A DNA stretch of 64,000 nt from an uncultured Rhizobiaceae group bacterium (GCA_947501445.1 CANMVS010000016.1:81375-145374), one strand, 5' to 3'. Shown: positions 1-7,450, counted from the first letter of the stretch. A program made the numbers and translations. The notes: a model not told the origin generated them from the sequence alone.

Positions 1-63
1 GGTGCTTGCGCTTGGCCAAAGTCTATGGCAATAGGCAGCGCGTTCCTCAATGAGGCACCCGAT

Positions 64-139
<76 letters not shown>

Positions 140-196
140 AAAAACTCAATAAAAACAACGCCTTAAAAAATCTCAGATTTGCACAACTCGACGTCG

Positions 197-258
197 TGTA
201 CGTTAATTGTACATAAAATACCCCCGTTTGCGCTTCAAACTTGTACAAAACCTGTACA
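197..258. other. integrase arm-type binding sites, left arm
   Basis: TGTAC occurs at 197-201 and 208-212, and again at 242-246 and 253-257. Within each pair the spacing is exactly 11 bp, one helical turn. A similar pair lies at 62565-62580 near attR. Position and phasing suit integrase N-terminal-domain (arm) sites or Xis sites. This is inferred from pattern only. Confidence 0.55.
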
Positions 259-331
259 CGAAGTTCAGCGTTTGTTCTCTTTGCTTGAGGGTATTCGTTC
301 ATGTTTTTTGATGAGGTAGAGAAAAAAATCT

Positions 332-1429
332 CTACCTCATGGATCCCCACTTCACAAACCTACTGCGAAAAGCGACCGGATCCACCCACCATTCCAAGTC
401 ACGCCACACGTCGGGCACAGGCAATGTGTTTATTGCTTCAATAAGCGGCGCCTGCGGCACGTGCGTGTAGTGACGGGACATACTGTCGACGGCATGCCCT
501 AGAATTTGATCCTTCACGTGAGGATGGATTCCATTGACCACAAGTTGTGTGGAAACCGTATGTCGCCCGGTATAGGGGGACACGTCTTTGATGCCGGTGC
601 GTTTCCTGGCACCCTTGACGGCGCCTTTGATCTGACCGCCCGCCCCTTCAATCAACTCGTAGGGTTCGCCTTTGTGTGTCCTGAAGAGGATTCCGTCATG
701 TTCACAAAGTGAGGAAAACAGCTTCACCAGAAAATCATGAATCGGGATGCCTCTTGGCTCACCCGTCTTAGACTTGTTTAGAGATATCCATTGCTTGTCT
801 ACGTCGACATCATTTGCCGACAATGAAAACAATTCAATAGGGCGCATGCCAGTGTAGAACAGCGCTGTCATTACCATTGCCGGTGCGGGCGACATTGCGG
901 CGACAAATTTGGCCGCATGTTCATATTCAACAGGTGTCGTTCCGCTGCGTGTCGGTTTATCTCGACCCGCCATTGTACCTTTGACCTTGCGGGGTCGTTG
1001 CCACATCCGCATTTCCGCCCAATCGTTCTTAACGGCGTGGTTCCAAACCGCAATGAACGGGGTGAACAACTGGCGATTTATCGTTTCAGGTTGAGCGGTT
1101 GGGTAGAGTTTTTTGGCGGCTTTTTGCAGGTCGTTCTGTTTTATATCACTCAATTTATCACCGAAGAAAAACGCCAGTAAGCCCTTCTCTTCGCTACCGA
1201 TGAACCTGTTATCCCCGCCCGCTTCAAGGTAAGACTCTACGGCTTGAGCGAATGTTCTGGTCGCCTTCGCCCCGTACAAATGGTCACTTACTAGTTGCGA
1301 TTCGCGCTTTATGCGGATCGTCTCCGCCGCTTCCGGGTTGTCAGTCTTTGTAGATTCTCTGATAGTCTGTCCATGGACGGTGCCACTGATCCACCAGTAC
1401 TCCCCCCGTTTGTACTTCTTGAGACCCAT
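332..1429 (-). CDS. int: tyrosine site-specific integrase
   Basis: Integrates and, with Xis, excises the prophage at the tRNA-Thr gene. 365 aa from the start chosen here (MGLKKYKRG, preceded by AAAGG); a longer reading to 1498 runs deeper into xis. An N-terminal SAM-like core-binding region (about 55-140) is followed by the catalytic domain. Visible catalytic residues are Arg196 (TGMRP), Arg289-His290 in YTGRH, His312 in LGH and Tyr321 in RHYTH. The first His of the usual HxxR box is Tyr here, a substitution tolerated in the family. It is the last gene of the leftward operon, overlaps xis by 121 bp and lies 190 bp from attL. Confidence 0.95.
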   Translation of the reverse strand: MGLKKYKRGEYWWISGTVHGQTIRESTKTDNPEAAETIRIKRESQLVSDHLYGAKATRTFAQAVESYLEAGGDNRFIGSEEKGLLAFFFGDKLSDIKQNDLQKAAKKLYPTAQPETINRQLFTPFIAVWNHAVKNDWAEMRMWQRPRKVKGTMAGRDKPTRSGTTPVEYEHAAKFVAAMSPAPAMVMTALFYTGMRPIELFSLSANDVDVDKQWISLNKSKTGEPRGIPIHDFLVKLFSSLCEHDGILFRTHKGEPYELIEGAGGQIKGAVKGARKRTGIKDVSPYTGRHTVSTQLVVNGIHPHVKDQILGHAVDSMSRHYTHVPQAPLIEAINTLPVPDVWRDLEWWVDPVAFRSRFVKWGSMR

Positions 1430-1608
1430 CTCATTAAACCTTTTATCTCTGCGATATCGTTGCTCGTAAGTGTTATGTGCCTGCCGTTCACCATGCATAG
1501 GCCATGTTTTTTCGCGAGTTTTGCAAGACCTCGCGGGGTCATCCTAAGCGTTTCAGCCGCCTCATGCAGCGTGTGTATGGCTTCAGAATTATCATTTGCT
1601 GGTTTCAT
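1309..1608 (-). CDS. excisionase-like HTH protein
   Basis: 99 aa. Residues about 9-60 form a helix-turn-helix (HEAAETLRMTPRGLAKLAKKHG) of the MerR/Xis type, with a basic C-terminus ending RKRRRRSA. The position just upstream of and overlapping int points to an excisionase or recombination directionality factor. The protein starts MKPANDN, one of many ANDN motifs in this phage. The function is inferred from domain and place; a general regulator is also possible. Confidence 0.7.
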   Translation of the reverse strand: MKPANDNSEAIHTLHEAAETLRMTPRGLAKLAKKHGLCMVNGRHITLTSNDIAEIKGLMRWVSRSTNGGSTGGSVAPSMDRLSENLQRLTTRKRRRRSA

Positions 1609-1647
1609 GGCGTGACTCCGCTGTTGTTTGTTGCCTGCCAGGAGTCA

Positions 1648-1920
1648 TCATTCTTGAGCCTCCTCAATTTCATAATACCCAACCACATCACAAAACTCTT
1701 CGATGACGCCGGTTGCGGTAAGTATCACTTCATCCATCTGATAGATTGATTCCGAGCAGAAGATTTCGTGACGCTTTATGTATTCGCAAGCGATGGTTTC
1801 CAGCCTTTCCAATTTGGCGATTTTGGCGTCTCTTTCGGCCAGCATTTCGCGATACATTTTGACCGTTTCCTGGTGACTTCGATCGGCCTGAGCAAGTTCA
1901 TTGTTGGGTTCAAGTGTCAT
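1648..1920 (-). CDS. hypothetical coiled-coil protein
   Basis: 90 aa, not recognised. The start (MTLEPN) is chosen because it overlaps the end of the upstream gene by 11 bp at a GATGAC junction also seen at two other gene borders nearby. Residues about 10-40 (QADRSHQETVKMYREMLAERD) look like a coiled coil, and the C-terminus is acidic (YYEIEEAQE). Confidence 0.65.
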   Translation of the reverse strand: MTLEPNNELAQADRSHQETVKMYREMLAERDAKIAKLERLETIACEYIKRHEIFCSESIYQMDEVILTATGVIEEFCDVVGYYEIEEAQE

Positions 1921-2230
1921 CGGTACGGCCCTCCAATTCTGTGCGAGCCTGCGCCCGTCCCTGTGCAGTGTACTTTTCCTTGAACCTTTGAATCGCATCC
2001 ACGACCCGTTGAGGATCTACGCGTTCGCGTTCTTTCTTGCCGTACTCTTTGTCGATGAAAAGCAGAAAGCCGTTGTCGCGTGTGTCCAATCGGATTTCGA
2101 GATACTTCAAATCGAAATCGACAATCCACCATCGAACGTCCTGCACACTGTTCAGAATACCGCAAAACCTGCCGAAATTAATGTTCCAAGTGTCGCCTGT
2201 ATCCTTGCTTGTTGGCCAGGTGTCAGTCAT
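1910..2230 (-). CDS. hypothetical protein
   Basis: 106 aa from MTDTWPTSKD, which begins one base after the stop of the upstream gene. No family recognised. A middle part rich in W/F/L and Asp is followed by a charged helical segment (KEYGKKERERVDPQRVVDAIQRFKE is about residues 65-90) and a tail ending TDDT that overlaps the next gene. Confidence 0.62.
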   Translation of the reverse strand: MTDTWPTSKDTGDTWNINFGRFCGILNSVQDVRWWIVDFDLKYLEIRLDTRDNGFLLFIDKEYGKKERERVDPQRVVDAIQRFKEKYTAQGRAQARTELEGRTDDT

Positions 2231-2231
2231 G

Positions 2232-2453
2232 TCACCAGTCCCCGCCGTCGTTTTGAATTCTGATATTGTCAACGAGGTAGTCTGGATCGATAGCATTGTT
2301 ATCGAGGTGAACAGGGCCGCCGTCTTCACCATTCCTCATGACATGCAACGTTCCACTTGCTGAAAACAGCCACAGTGTTGACGGCCACTTTTTGGCGACA
2401 CGTTTCAGGGCAGCAATGGCTTTGCGTTCTTCGTCGTTGAGTTCAATTGTCAT
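2232..2453 (-). CDS. hypothetical protein
   Basis: 73 aa from MTIELNDEER, whose ATG overlaps the end of the preceding gene by 11 bp. An N-terminal helix (LNDEERKAIAALKRVAKKWP) is followed by a beta-rich part (TLWLFSASGTLHVMR). No family recognised. It is part of the leftward cluster of short coupled genes. Confidence 0.62.
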   Translation of the reverse strand: MTIELNDEERKAIAALKRVAKKWPSTLWLFSASGTLHVMRNGEDGGPVHLDNNAIDPDYLVDNIRIQNDGGDW

Positions 2454-2700
2454 CGCTCTGGCCCTCATCTAATTTTGGGTGACCACAGCGTGCCATTTCA
2501 GCGTCAACTTCATTCAGCGACACAGGGCCACAACCGTAGTCCAATCGATCAATTAACGTATCGCAATCAAGGTCCGAATGAGTAACACCGTAGCGTTCGA
2601 TAAATGCGTCTGTAATCTCGCCCTGAATGATAGAATGTTGTGACGATACACGAGTGGCGCGCCTCAAAAGTGCAGAGAACCTGCGGTTATCACTTGTCAT
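2443..2700 (-). CDS. hypothetical protein
   Basis: 85 aa from MTSDNRRFSALLRRA, overlapping the previous gene by 11 bp. It ends SDDN, and the codons for DD overlap the next start. The acidic C-terminal half contains Cys residues. No family recognised. Confidence 0.6.
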   Translation of the reverse strand: MTSDNRRFSALLRRATRVSSQHSIIQGEITDAFIERYGVTHSDLDCDTLIDRLDYGCGPVSLNEVDAEMARCGHPKLDEGQSDDN

Positions 2701-3037
2701 CGTTCTTGCCCTCCAATGCTGCGCGTGCAGGACACCCACCGCAGTCCTCAAATGATCCGCCATTTACTGAACACCAACCCTCGCAATATGTTTCGGCGTA
2801 TTGTTTCAGAACCGCCTTCAACCGCCCATTCTCTGCCTTTTCGTCACGCCAACGCTCTTCCCAATATCGAGGTGCGGCTGAGTACCCGCGCAATTGGGAG
2901 ACGAGCTTCCTAAGGCATTCGATTTCAGCTTCCTGCGCCCTAATGTGCGCAACACTGGTGTGGATGATGGCGACATCATTTCGCCACGGCTCCAGACCCC
3001 AAATCATCGCACTGAGCGCTTCCTTTACATCAGTCAT
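2690..3037 (-). CDS. hypothetical Cys-rich coiled-coil protein
   Basis: 115 aa from MTDVKEALSAM. The first two thirds are helical (RAQEAEIECLRKLVSQLRG, then WEERWRDEKAENGRLKAVLK). The end holds a CEGWC...CGGCPAR cluster that could bind a metal. It overlaps the upstream HNH gene by 8 bp and the downstream gene by 11 bp. Function unknown. Confidence 0.65.
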   Translation of the reverse strand: MTDVKEALSAMIWGLEPWRNDVAIIHTSVAHIRAQEAEIECLRKLVSQLRGYSAAPRYWEERWRDEKAENGRLKAVLKQYAETYCEGWCSVNGGSFEDCGGCPARAALEGKNDDK

Positions 3038-3356
3038 TCGCCTGTTCCCTTCTCGCCCGATCACGCCGGCGGCAGTTTTCTTTGTGAGTCACCATCTCCA
3101 AATGGTCAGGATTGACACACAGCCTGTTGCGACACTTATGATCGATTTGTTTTTTGCCGGGCACATACCCGTATTCGTTGGTGTACATGACGCGATGAAC
3201 CGCGCAGGTCTGGCCGCGCAGCTTCATTCGCGGATAGCCTCTCCCACGCCCTGAGTTACCGGACGTCGGCCCGATCCACGTCCAACACCCGGTAACGGGA
3301 TTGGGTTTAACGTCCTGCATTATTCTCGCCATAATGGCGGTGCGCGTGGCGGTCAT
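3030..3356 (-). CDS. HNH endonuclease (homing-type)
   Basis: 108 aa. The core is HRVMYTNEYG...IDHKCRNRLCVNPDHLEMVT, the HNH_3 type with conserved His/Asn and paired Cys. The basic C-terminus (CRRRDRARREQAND) may bind DNA. Such proteins are free-standing phage homing or nicking enzymes. The start MTATRT overlaps the end of the upstream gene by 4 bp (ATGA). Confidence 0.85.
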   Translation of the reverse strand: MTATRTAIMARIMQDVKPNPVTGCWTWIGPTSGNSGRGRGYPRMKLRGQTCAVHRVMYTNEYGYVPGKKQIDHKCRNRLCVNPDHLEMVTHKENCRRRDRARREQAND

Positions 3357-3598
3357 TGTGGGCACCCATTTTGATTGCAAGTCGGGCACGGAATACCGCG
3401 CTTTGCCCACGTGATTGTGTGCGGTCCATGATATGTTCTGGTTGCGTTGCAACGGGCACATTGAAATCGCAGATATTCAGAACCTGCATCAACAACATGC
3501 ATGCGTTTTACTGGTCGAACACGGCGGCGCTTTGCGTCCGGGAACATGTGAATTTGTCGATAGGCTTTCGATGGGACAATGCTTGGCGCAGTGGTCAT
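3353..3598 (-). CDS. small zinc-ribbon protein
   Basis: 81 aa. The start is set by GGAGG 7 nt upstream of the ATG at 3598. The C-terminal half has FQCARCNATR and CPTCNQNGCPQ, two CxxC pairs fit for one zinc. Its N-terminal half is basic (FPDAKRRRVRPVKRM). Probably nucleic-acid binding; no named role. Confidence 0.72.
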   Translation of the reverse strand: MTTAPSIVPSKAYRQIHMFPDAKRRRVRPVKRMHVVDAGSEYLRFQCARCNATRTYHGPHTITWAKRGIPCPTCNQNGCPQ

Positions 3599-3612
3599 GC
3601 GGTATCCTCCGA

Positions 3613-3723
3613 TTAGTCGTCGTAGGGTACGGTTATCCACCGATGAAGCGCGGCACCGAATGCGGCAAGCATGCCGATTGCCATTGCGGCGATGAATAAA
3701 AGTTGTGGCAAGTGTTCAGGCAT
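3613..3723 (-). CDS. 36-aa membrane microprotein
   Basis: Short ORF starting MPEHLPQLLF at 3723 and ending TVPYDD, with an AAAGG ribosome site upstream. One transmembrane helix (LLFIAAMAIGMLAAFGAAL) is predicted by eye. It follows a CACCAC leader and sits 14 bp before the zinc-ribbon gene. Role unknown. Confidence 0.6.
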   Translation of the reverse strand: MPEHLPQLLFIAAMAIGMLAAFGAALHRWITVPYDD

Positions 3724-3738
3724 GGTTAAGGCCTTTCA

Positions 3739-3760
3739 GTGTGGTGGTGGTGTGGTGGTG
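3739..3760 (-). repeat. CACCAC leader
   Basis: Read on the minus strand this is CACCACCACACCACCACCAC, G-free, directly before the ribosome site of the 36-aa gene. It is one of about eight such leaders in the early and accessory regions. Confidence 0.7.
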
Positions 3761-3803
3761 CAGGCGTCATTTCACGGCGCCCGCAAGCATTGCCAGGCGG
3801 CGT

Positions 3804-4700
3804 TTATTTGCTCGGCATGGACATGATAATCGGGATGTTTGAACCGCCACCCATCACGGTCGTAGGCAACTTGCCGCCCCACCGTTTCGCCTGTTCGTAC
3901 TGAACCAGAAGAGGATTATCTGAAAGTGCTTCCTGCAACAGGTTGGCTGCCTGCGCTTCCGCTTCACCTTTAAGACGGATTGCCTCCGCTTCGGCAGCGG
4001 CTTCCTGTTTCACCCGGTAGGCATTACCGTCGGCACGCGCCATTGTTGCGTCACGTTCCGCTTCTGCGGTCTGCGTCAACTGCTGCGCCTGAAGCTTCTG
4101 CTGTTCCAGTGTGTGGCGCTCTTTAACGGCATCTTCACGTGCTTTTTCCTTAGCCAGAATAGCGTCCATGTATTGCGGCGGAAGAATGACATTTTCTATT
4201 TGCGGTGAGTTCACCGTCACAGGGTAAGGCTCCATGAGACTGACCAACTTTTCTTGGATTGTCCCGGTTGCGGAAGTGCGGTTTCTGATCAATTCCGAGG
4301 CACTAAATTCGGCCAAAGCGGATTTTGCTGCTTGCCGCAATTTTGGGTCAAGGATCCTTGATTCAAACTGGTCCAGACCGCCATACAGAACGAATAGGTC
4401 AAGTGCAGACTCACTTTGAACTGTCCAATTGACCGATACCGTTGCAGTAATTGGTAATTGGTTTGCAGTCGCGGCACTCAATTCCTCGACGTTTTTACGT
4501 TCACGGACTTCGATTTTCTTGACGCTTTCAATGAAGGGCACCTTCAAATGTAAGCCGGGGTCAACCTGCTCAACAGCCCGTGAAAATCTTGTTTTAATGC
4601 CTATGTGCCCCTCCGACACGACATAGAATGATCCAAGCGCCGTAAGGGCAGCAAAAGATATACAGATAACGCCAAGCGTTATTTTTAAGGGTGTCATCAT
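3804..4700 (-). CDS. SPFH/prohibitin-family membrane protein
   Basis: 298 aa. One N-terminal membrane helix (about 6-27) is followed by an SPFH (band 7) domain (GHIGIKTRFSRAVEQVDPGLHLKVPF, about 30-190) and a long Ala/Glu coiled coil (about 185-265; KEKAREDAVKERHTLEQQKLQ). The end is hydrophobic. The architecture is that of prohibitin/HflK-HflC, which form membrane ring scaffolds that hold FtsH protease. A phage copy could bind or mimic the host HflKC-FtsH complex, which in lambda affects CII and the lysis-lysogeny choice; that is inference. It lies in the leftward operon after a CACCAC leader. Confidence 0.9.
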   Translation of the reverse strand: MMTPLKITLGVICISFAALTALGSFYVVSEGHIGIKTRFSRAVEQVDPGLHLKVPFIESVKKIEVRERKNVEELSAATANQLPITATVSVNWTVQSESALDLFVLYGGLDQFESRILDPKLRQAAKSALAEFSASELIRNRTSATGTIQEKLVSLMEPYPVTVNSPQIENVILPPQYMDAILAKEKAREDAVKERHTLEQQKLQAQQLTQTAEAERDATMARADGNAYRVKQEAAAEAEAIRLKGEAEAQAANLLQEALSDNPLLVQYEQAKRWGGKLPTTVMGGGSNIPIIMSMPSK

Positions 4701-4740
4701 GTGGTGGTTCCTCAGTGGTGTGGTGGTGGTGTGTGGTTAG
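4701..4740 (-). repeat. CACCAC leader
   Basis: The minus-strand reading has CACACACCACCACCACACCACTGAGGAACCACCAC in parts, ending at the start codon of the SPFH gene; the GAGG ribosome site is embedded in it. It is almost free of G outside the ribosome site. Confidence 0.7.
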
Positions 4741-4756
4741 TTTGTAAGCAGGACGA

Positions 4757-4969
4757 TCACGTACTCCCTTCTGCATCTTCCGACTCACTCTCATTTTTCT
4801 GAGATCGAAAGCGTATAAGTTCTTGGATGAACGGCTTGTTTTCTTCTGAATTGTACAGAGCGCCACTTGGCAACGCGCCTGTGAGGGCCTTACCAATCTC
4901 CGCGCTGTACGAGATCAGGTGAGATAGTTCTGATCCGTTCAAACGAATAAGTTTCTTTGTGTAGATCAT
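4757..4969 (-). CDS. hypothetical protein
   Basis: 70 aa starting MIYTKKLIRLNG, with an ATGA 4-bp overlap on the MutS-I-like gene upstream. The C-terminus is strongly acidic (SQKNESESEDAEGST). Not recognised. Confidence 0.6.
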   Translation of the reverse strand: MIYTKKLIRLNGSELSHLISYSAEIGKALTGALPSGALYNSEENKPFIQELIRFRSQKNESESEDAEGST

Positions 4970-5187
4970 GAGGATTTACCCCCAAGGCAAACGACGCGGT
5001 ATCCATCGTCTTCCAGCAGGCCGCACCATGCCTCCAAGCAATGACGTGGGATACCGCACGCTGGCATACCGTCACGCTGAGTGAGCGGGAGCGTAAGCAC
5101 CTGAGAGGCGATAGCCGCGTCTTGTCGAAACAGATAATAGTAATCGCCCATGCGGTACAGAATGAGGGTTGGTGCCTTGCTAGTCAT
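4966..5187 (-). CDS. stand-alone MutS domain I-like protein
   Basis: 73 aa that align along their whole length with the mismatch-recognition domain I of MutS: LILYRMGDYYYLF matches LLFYRMGDFYELF of E. coli MutS, then ASQVLTLPLTQRD, ACGIPRHCLE and a GYRVVCLGG strand. The rest of MutS (connector, lever, clamp, ATPase) is absent. The Phe-x-Glu pair that reads the mismatch is Tyr-Tyr-Tyr here. It could bind DNA or MutS and alter host mismatch repair (inference). It overlaps both neighbours by 4 bp. Confidence 0.8.
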   Translation of the reverse strand: MTSKAPTLILYRMGDYYYLFRQDAAIASQVLTLPLTQRDGMPACGIPRHCLEAWCGLLEDDGYRVVCLGGKSS

Positions 5188-5441
5188 GAGGTTTTACTTT
5201 CATCAATTGGTGCCAGCTGCACACATGTTTTCAACAGCGCAAACTTTATGACCTCATCGCCTAGATCGGATATCAATAGGTAAATTGGTGCATCGACAGC
5301 GCTGTACAGTCTAAGCCTCCTGATTAAAGGCATCTTTCGTGCACCAACATGAAAGCCGTGACTCACCCAGCAGGCCTCTGGAAAAAACCTGCGGAAATAC
5401 CTGTTGGCGACATGTCGGTTTTTGAAAACTAGTTCAGTCAC
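5184..5441 (-). CDS. hypothetical protein
   Basis: 85 aa, not recognised. The N-terminal half is basic and aromatic (FKNRHVANRYFRRFFPEACW); the rest is mixed (APIYLLISDLGDEVIKFALL). Start and stop overlap the adjacent genes by 4 bp, so it is translated as part of the leftward operon. Confidence 0.65.
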   Translation of the reverse strand: MTELVFKNRHVANRYFRRFFPEACWVSHGFHVGARKMPLIRRLRLYSAVDAPIYLLISDLGDEVIKFALLKTCVQLAPIDESKTS

Positions 5442-5701
5442 GCATCACCCCGCTTGACCAGATCGCGTTCATGCAAAAACTGATTTGCCATTTTGTTGAG
5501 CCAAACAGCATGTTCAGTGTTCACGCCCGGGCGATTGAGGGCGAAAGCCGCGTTTCGAAAGAGAATGATTCTTTCTTGTCCCTCACCAAGCGGGTGACCG
5601 GGGCGGCAAGCATGCAACGCATTGCGGCATGTTGCGCTGACATTATCCAAGGCGTCTTGAATTTCATCGATACGCTGGTCAATTTCTTTATCTGTCAGCA
5701 T
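5438..5701 (-). CDS. hypothetical helical protein
   Basis: 87 aa from the ATG at 5701 (TGATG junction); a GTG at 5704 is an alternative. Helical and charged (TDKEIDQRIDEIQDALDNVS) with a His-rich centre. Not recognised. Confidence 0.62.
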   Translation of the reverse strand: MLTDKEIDQRIDEIQDALDNVSATCRNALHACRPGHPLGEGQERIILFRNAAFALNRPGVNTEHAVWLNKMANQFLHERDLVKRGDA

Positions 5702-5907
5702 CACGCGCCCACCTTCGGCGCAACAGCAAGCCCGCTGTTGATGCAGCCACCTGTTATGTCTTTGAGAGGAATACCTTGTGCGGTTAGGTCTTTGATGACC
5801 TGTTTTGACTGCTCGACACAGGCGGTCGCAGACAGATACCCACCTTCGACGATAGGCTGCACGTCACCAGCACTTGCAATAAAGATGATAAGAAAAATCT
5901 TTGTCAT
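5701..5907 (-). CDS. small exported protein
   Basis: 68 aa with a short hydrophobic N-terminal signal (MTKIFLIIFIASAGD) and two Cys further on. It is the first gene after the leftward promoter at 5947-5975, so it is probably strongly made once the repressor is lost. A role in the envelope, such as superinfection exclusion, is possible but unproven. Confidence 0.65.
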   Translation of the reverse strand: MTKIFLIIFIASAGDVQPIVEGGYLSATACVEQSKQVIKDLTAQGIPLKDITGGCINSGLAVAPKVGA

Positions 5908-5946
5908 AGCCTTACTCCATGTTTGCGATTCTCAATCTCACAAACA

Positions 5947-5975
5947 TCTATAGGCGATTTCGCATATTATTGCAA
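5947..5975 (-). promoter_or_regulatory. leftward early promoter PL with operator
   Basis: On the minus strand: TTGCAA (5975-5970), a 17-bp spacer, then TATAGA (5952-5947). The palindrome GCGAAATCGC (5963-5954) lies in the spacer, so a bound repressor would block RNA polymerase. The same design is seen at 6785, 25205, 29338 and 55777. Confidence 0.75.
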
Positions 5976-6012
5976 CAAAAAAATGCGCTAACGACTATGC
6001 GGAAGCGCATTT
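5976..6012 (-). terminator. intrinsic terminator after the repressor gene
   Basis: AAATGCGCT (5981-5989) pairs perfectly with AGCGCATTT (6004-6012). Read leftward the stem is followed by a run of T. It would end the repressor mRNA just before the leftward promoter. Confidence 0.8.
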
Positions 6013-6014
6013 AT

Positions 6015-6024
6015 GCGATTTCAT
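6015..6024. promoter_or_regulatory. operator-like half-conserved site
   Basis: GCGATTTCAT, an imperfect copy of the GCGAWWTCGC operator, between the terminator and the repressor stop codon. Confidence 0.4.
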
Positions 6025-6038
6025 ATTTTCTGATGAGG

Positions 6039-6701
6039 TTACGGCGCTCGCAAAATTGAGAACCTGACAACTCCGGTTATGGTCGCATCTTCGGAATGAC
6101 CGTCGTCATATGAAATGGGCGTCTGATGATTTGGATCCGTTGATCTTGGCCACAGCCAATGCGAACCATCGTTGTCTATAACAAATTCTTTTAATGTCGC
6201 TTCATACAGTCCCGATTTGTTGCGCCTATTCACCATGACGTGCTGCCCGCTACGTGGGCGAACGCCATTTGATATTGTTGCCTCAACAAAGACGATTGAT
6301 CCGTCCGGGTAAATGGAATTCATGGAACTACCGCGAACCTCAAAACCACTCAGATCCATGTTCTCAAGTCCCGGTGGCGGGGTTATATAGACTTCTTTCT
6401 GGTCGTCATACTCGTGCTCAACAGCTTCCATCCATACTCCTGCTTGAACTTCACCAACAATTCTATATGGCTTCGTCGGCGCACCGCCTCCACCTAACGG
6501 AACAAGATTTTCGCGTAACGTAGAGGCTCGTTGAGCGAGCTGAAGTATGCGTATGGTAAACTGCGCAGACGGCTTGTCTTCGTCCCGTTCCCACTTGCTT
6601 AAGCGCCCCTGACTCGTGCCAATTTCGGCGGCAAATTCAGCCTGTTTCATGCCAAGCGCTTGCCGCGTCTCTTTTATGAATTCACCGTTCAATTCTTGCA
6701 T
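6039..6701 (-). CDS. CI/LexA-like phage repressor (HTH + S24 protease)
   Basis: 220 aa from MQELNGEF. The N-terminal Cro/CI-type HTH (about 10-60; LGMKQAEFAAEIGTSQGRLSKWE) is followed by an S24 domain. The autocleavage Ala87-Gly88 (VQAGVW), Ser126 in RGSSMN and Lys171 in YEATLKEF are all present, so RecA-stimulated self-cleavage and SOS induction are expected. It faces away from the rightward promoter PR. Operators with GCGAWWTCGC lie on both sides and at distant promoters. This is the lysogeny master switch. Confidence 0.93.
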   Translation of the reverse strand: MQELNGEFIKETRQALGMKQAEFAAEIGTSQGRLSKWERDEDKPSAQFTIRILQLAQRASTLRENLVPLGGGGAPTKPYRIVGEVQAGVWMEAVEHEYDDQKEVYITPPPGLENMDLSGFEVRGSSMNSIYPDGSIVFVEATISNGVRPRSGQHVMVNRRNKSGLYEATLKEFVIDNDGSHWLWPRSTDPNHQTPISYDDGHSEDATITGVVRFSILRAP

Positions 6702-6764
6702 GTTTCTGTTCTCAATCCTGACCGAGTTGATAGCGCATACCATTAAGTGCGCGAAATGTAAAAG

Positions 6765-6774
6765 GCTATATAGC
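6765..6774. promoter_or_regulatory. operator-like palindrome near the repressor promoter
   Basis: GCTATATAGC is a perfect palindrome related to the GCGAWWTCGC operators. It lies between PR and the repressor start, where a maintenance promoter for the repressor is expected. Confidence 0.5.
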
Positions 6775-6784
6775 ATATTTATTC

Positions 6785-6813
6785 TTGACTTTAAAGGCGA
6801 ATTCGCATATTGA
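6785..6813 (+). promoter_or_regulatory. rightward early promoter PR with operator
   Basis: TTGACT (6785-6790), a 17-bp spacer, TATTGA (6808-6813). The palindrome GCGAATTCGC (6797-6806) fills the spacer. It drives the early genes from 7002 and diverges from the repressor. Confidence 0.8.
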
Positions 6814-6945
6814 TGGACTTGTAGTTAACGAATCGCAAGCAAAGCAAATGAAGCAATTCAGCGGTACGGCATGGGCGAAATGCCGTACTCACCCTACGAG
6901 GAGGGCAAAAGAAACCGACCTGACGACTACCACGCTACCAGGTGC

Positions 6946-6987
6946 GCCACCACCACGATGCAACAGAGAGCGCACCACACCACCACG
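6946..6987 (+). repeat. CACCAC leader
   Basis: GCCACCACCACG and, 15 bp on, GCACCACACCACCACG, just before the GAGAGG ribosome site of the first rightward early gene. Confidence 0.65.
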
Positions 6988-7001
6988 AGAGGTCACAACC
7001 G

Positions 7002-7250
7002 ATGAATACTCACGATGCCGCGCGCTCAATGCGTGCGAACGGGCGAAGCTTTGTAGATATTTCCGAAGCACTGAACATCAGCCTTCAATACGCATACAAA
7101 TGCGCGACCGACGTTTTACCCAAACCAATCCAGCCAAACAGGCAGCGAACTATTCGCCATACCGCCCACAACGGCGGTTGTTCGACACTATCTGGCCTAC
7201 GACCAGTCAGCCTTCCACGCATTGCGACAATTGATGGAGTAGCGGCATGA
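7002..7250 (+). CDS. small HTH regulator
   Basis: 82 aa starting MNTHDAARSM after GAGAGG. Residues 8-40 (RANGRSFVDISEALNISLQ, then YAYKCATDVL) resemble a sigma-4-like helix-turn-helix; the rest is basic and Pro-rich. First gene after PR, so a Cro-like or activator role is plausible but not shown. Confidence 0.68.
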   Translation: MNTHDAARSMRANGRSFVDISEALNISLQYAYKCATDVLPKPIQPNRQRTIRHTAHNGGCSTLSGLRPVSLPRIATIDGVAA

Positions 7251-7450
7251 GCAACGGAGACGTGTTGCCGCTTGAGACCTTTGTTGAGGTCAAATTCACC
7301 GGGCGCATTGTAGGGCACTCGCGTTTTTCCGAGGGGCCGGATTCTTATTACGTCGAACATGAACGGAAAGGTCGAATGGTCAAGGAATGGGTGGTCATGG
7401 ACCGCGTTACGGCGGTTCCGTCTGTGCCGGTAAACGGAGGCTCAGATTGA
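7247..7450 (+). CDS. hypothetical protein
   Basis: 67 aa, ATGA overlap with the HTH gene and TGATG overlap with the next. It is beta-rich (TFVEVKFTGRIVGHS, DSYYVEHERKGRMVKEWVV) and resembles the SH3-like small domains of the neighbours at 7638 and 7910. Not recognised. Confidence 0.62.
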   Translation: MSNGDVLPLETFVEVKFTGRIVGHSRFSEGPDSYYVEHERKGRMVKEWVVMDRVTAVPSVPVNGGSD

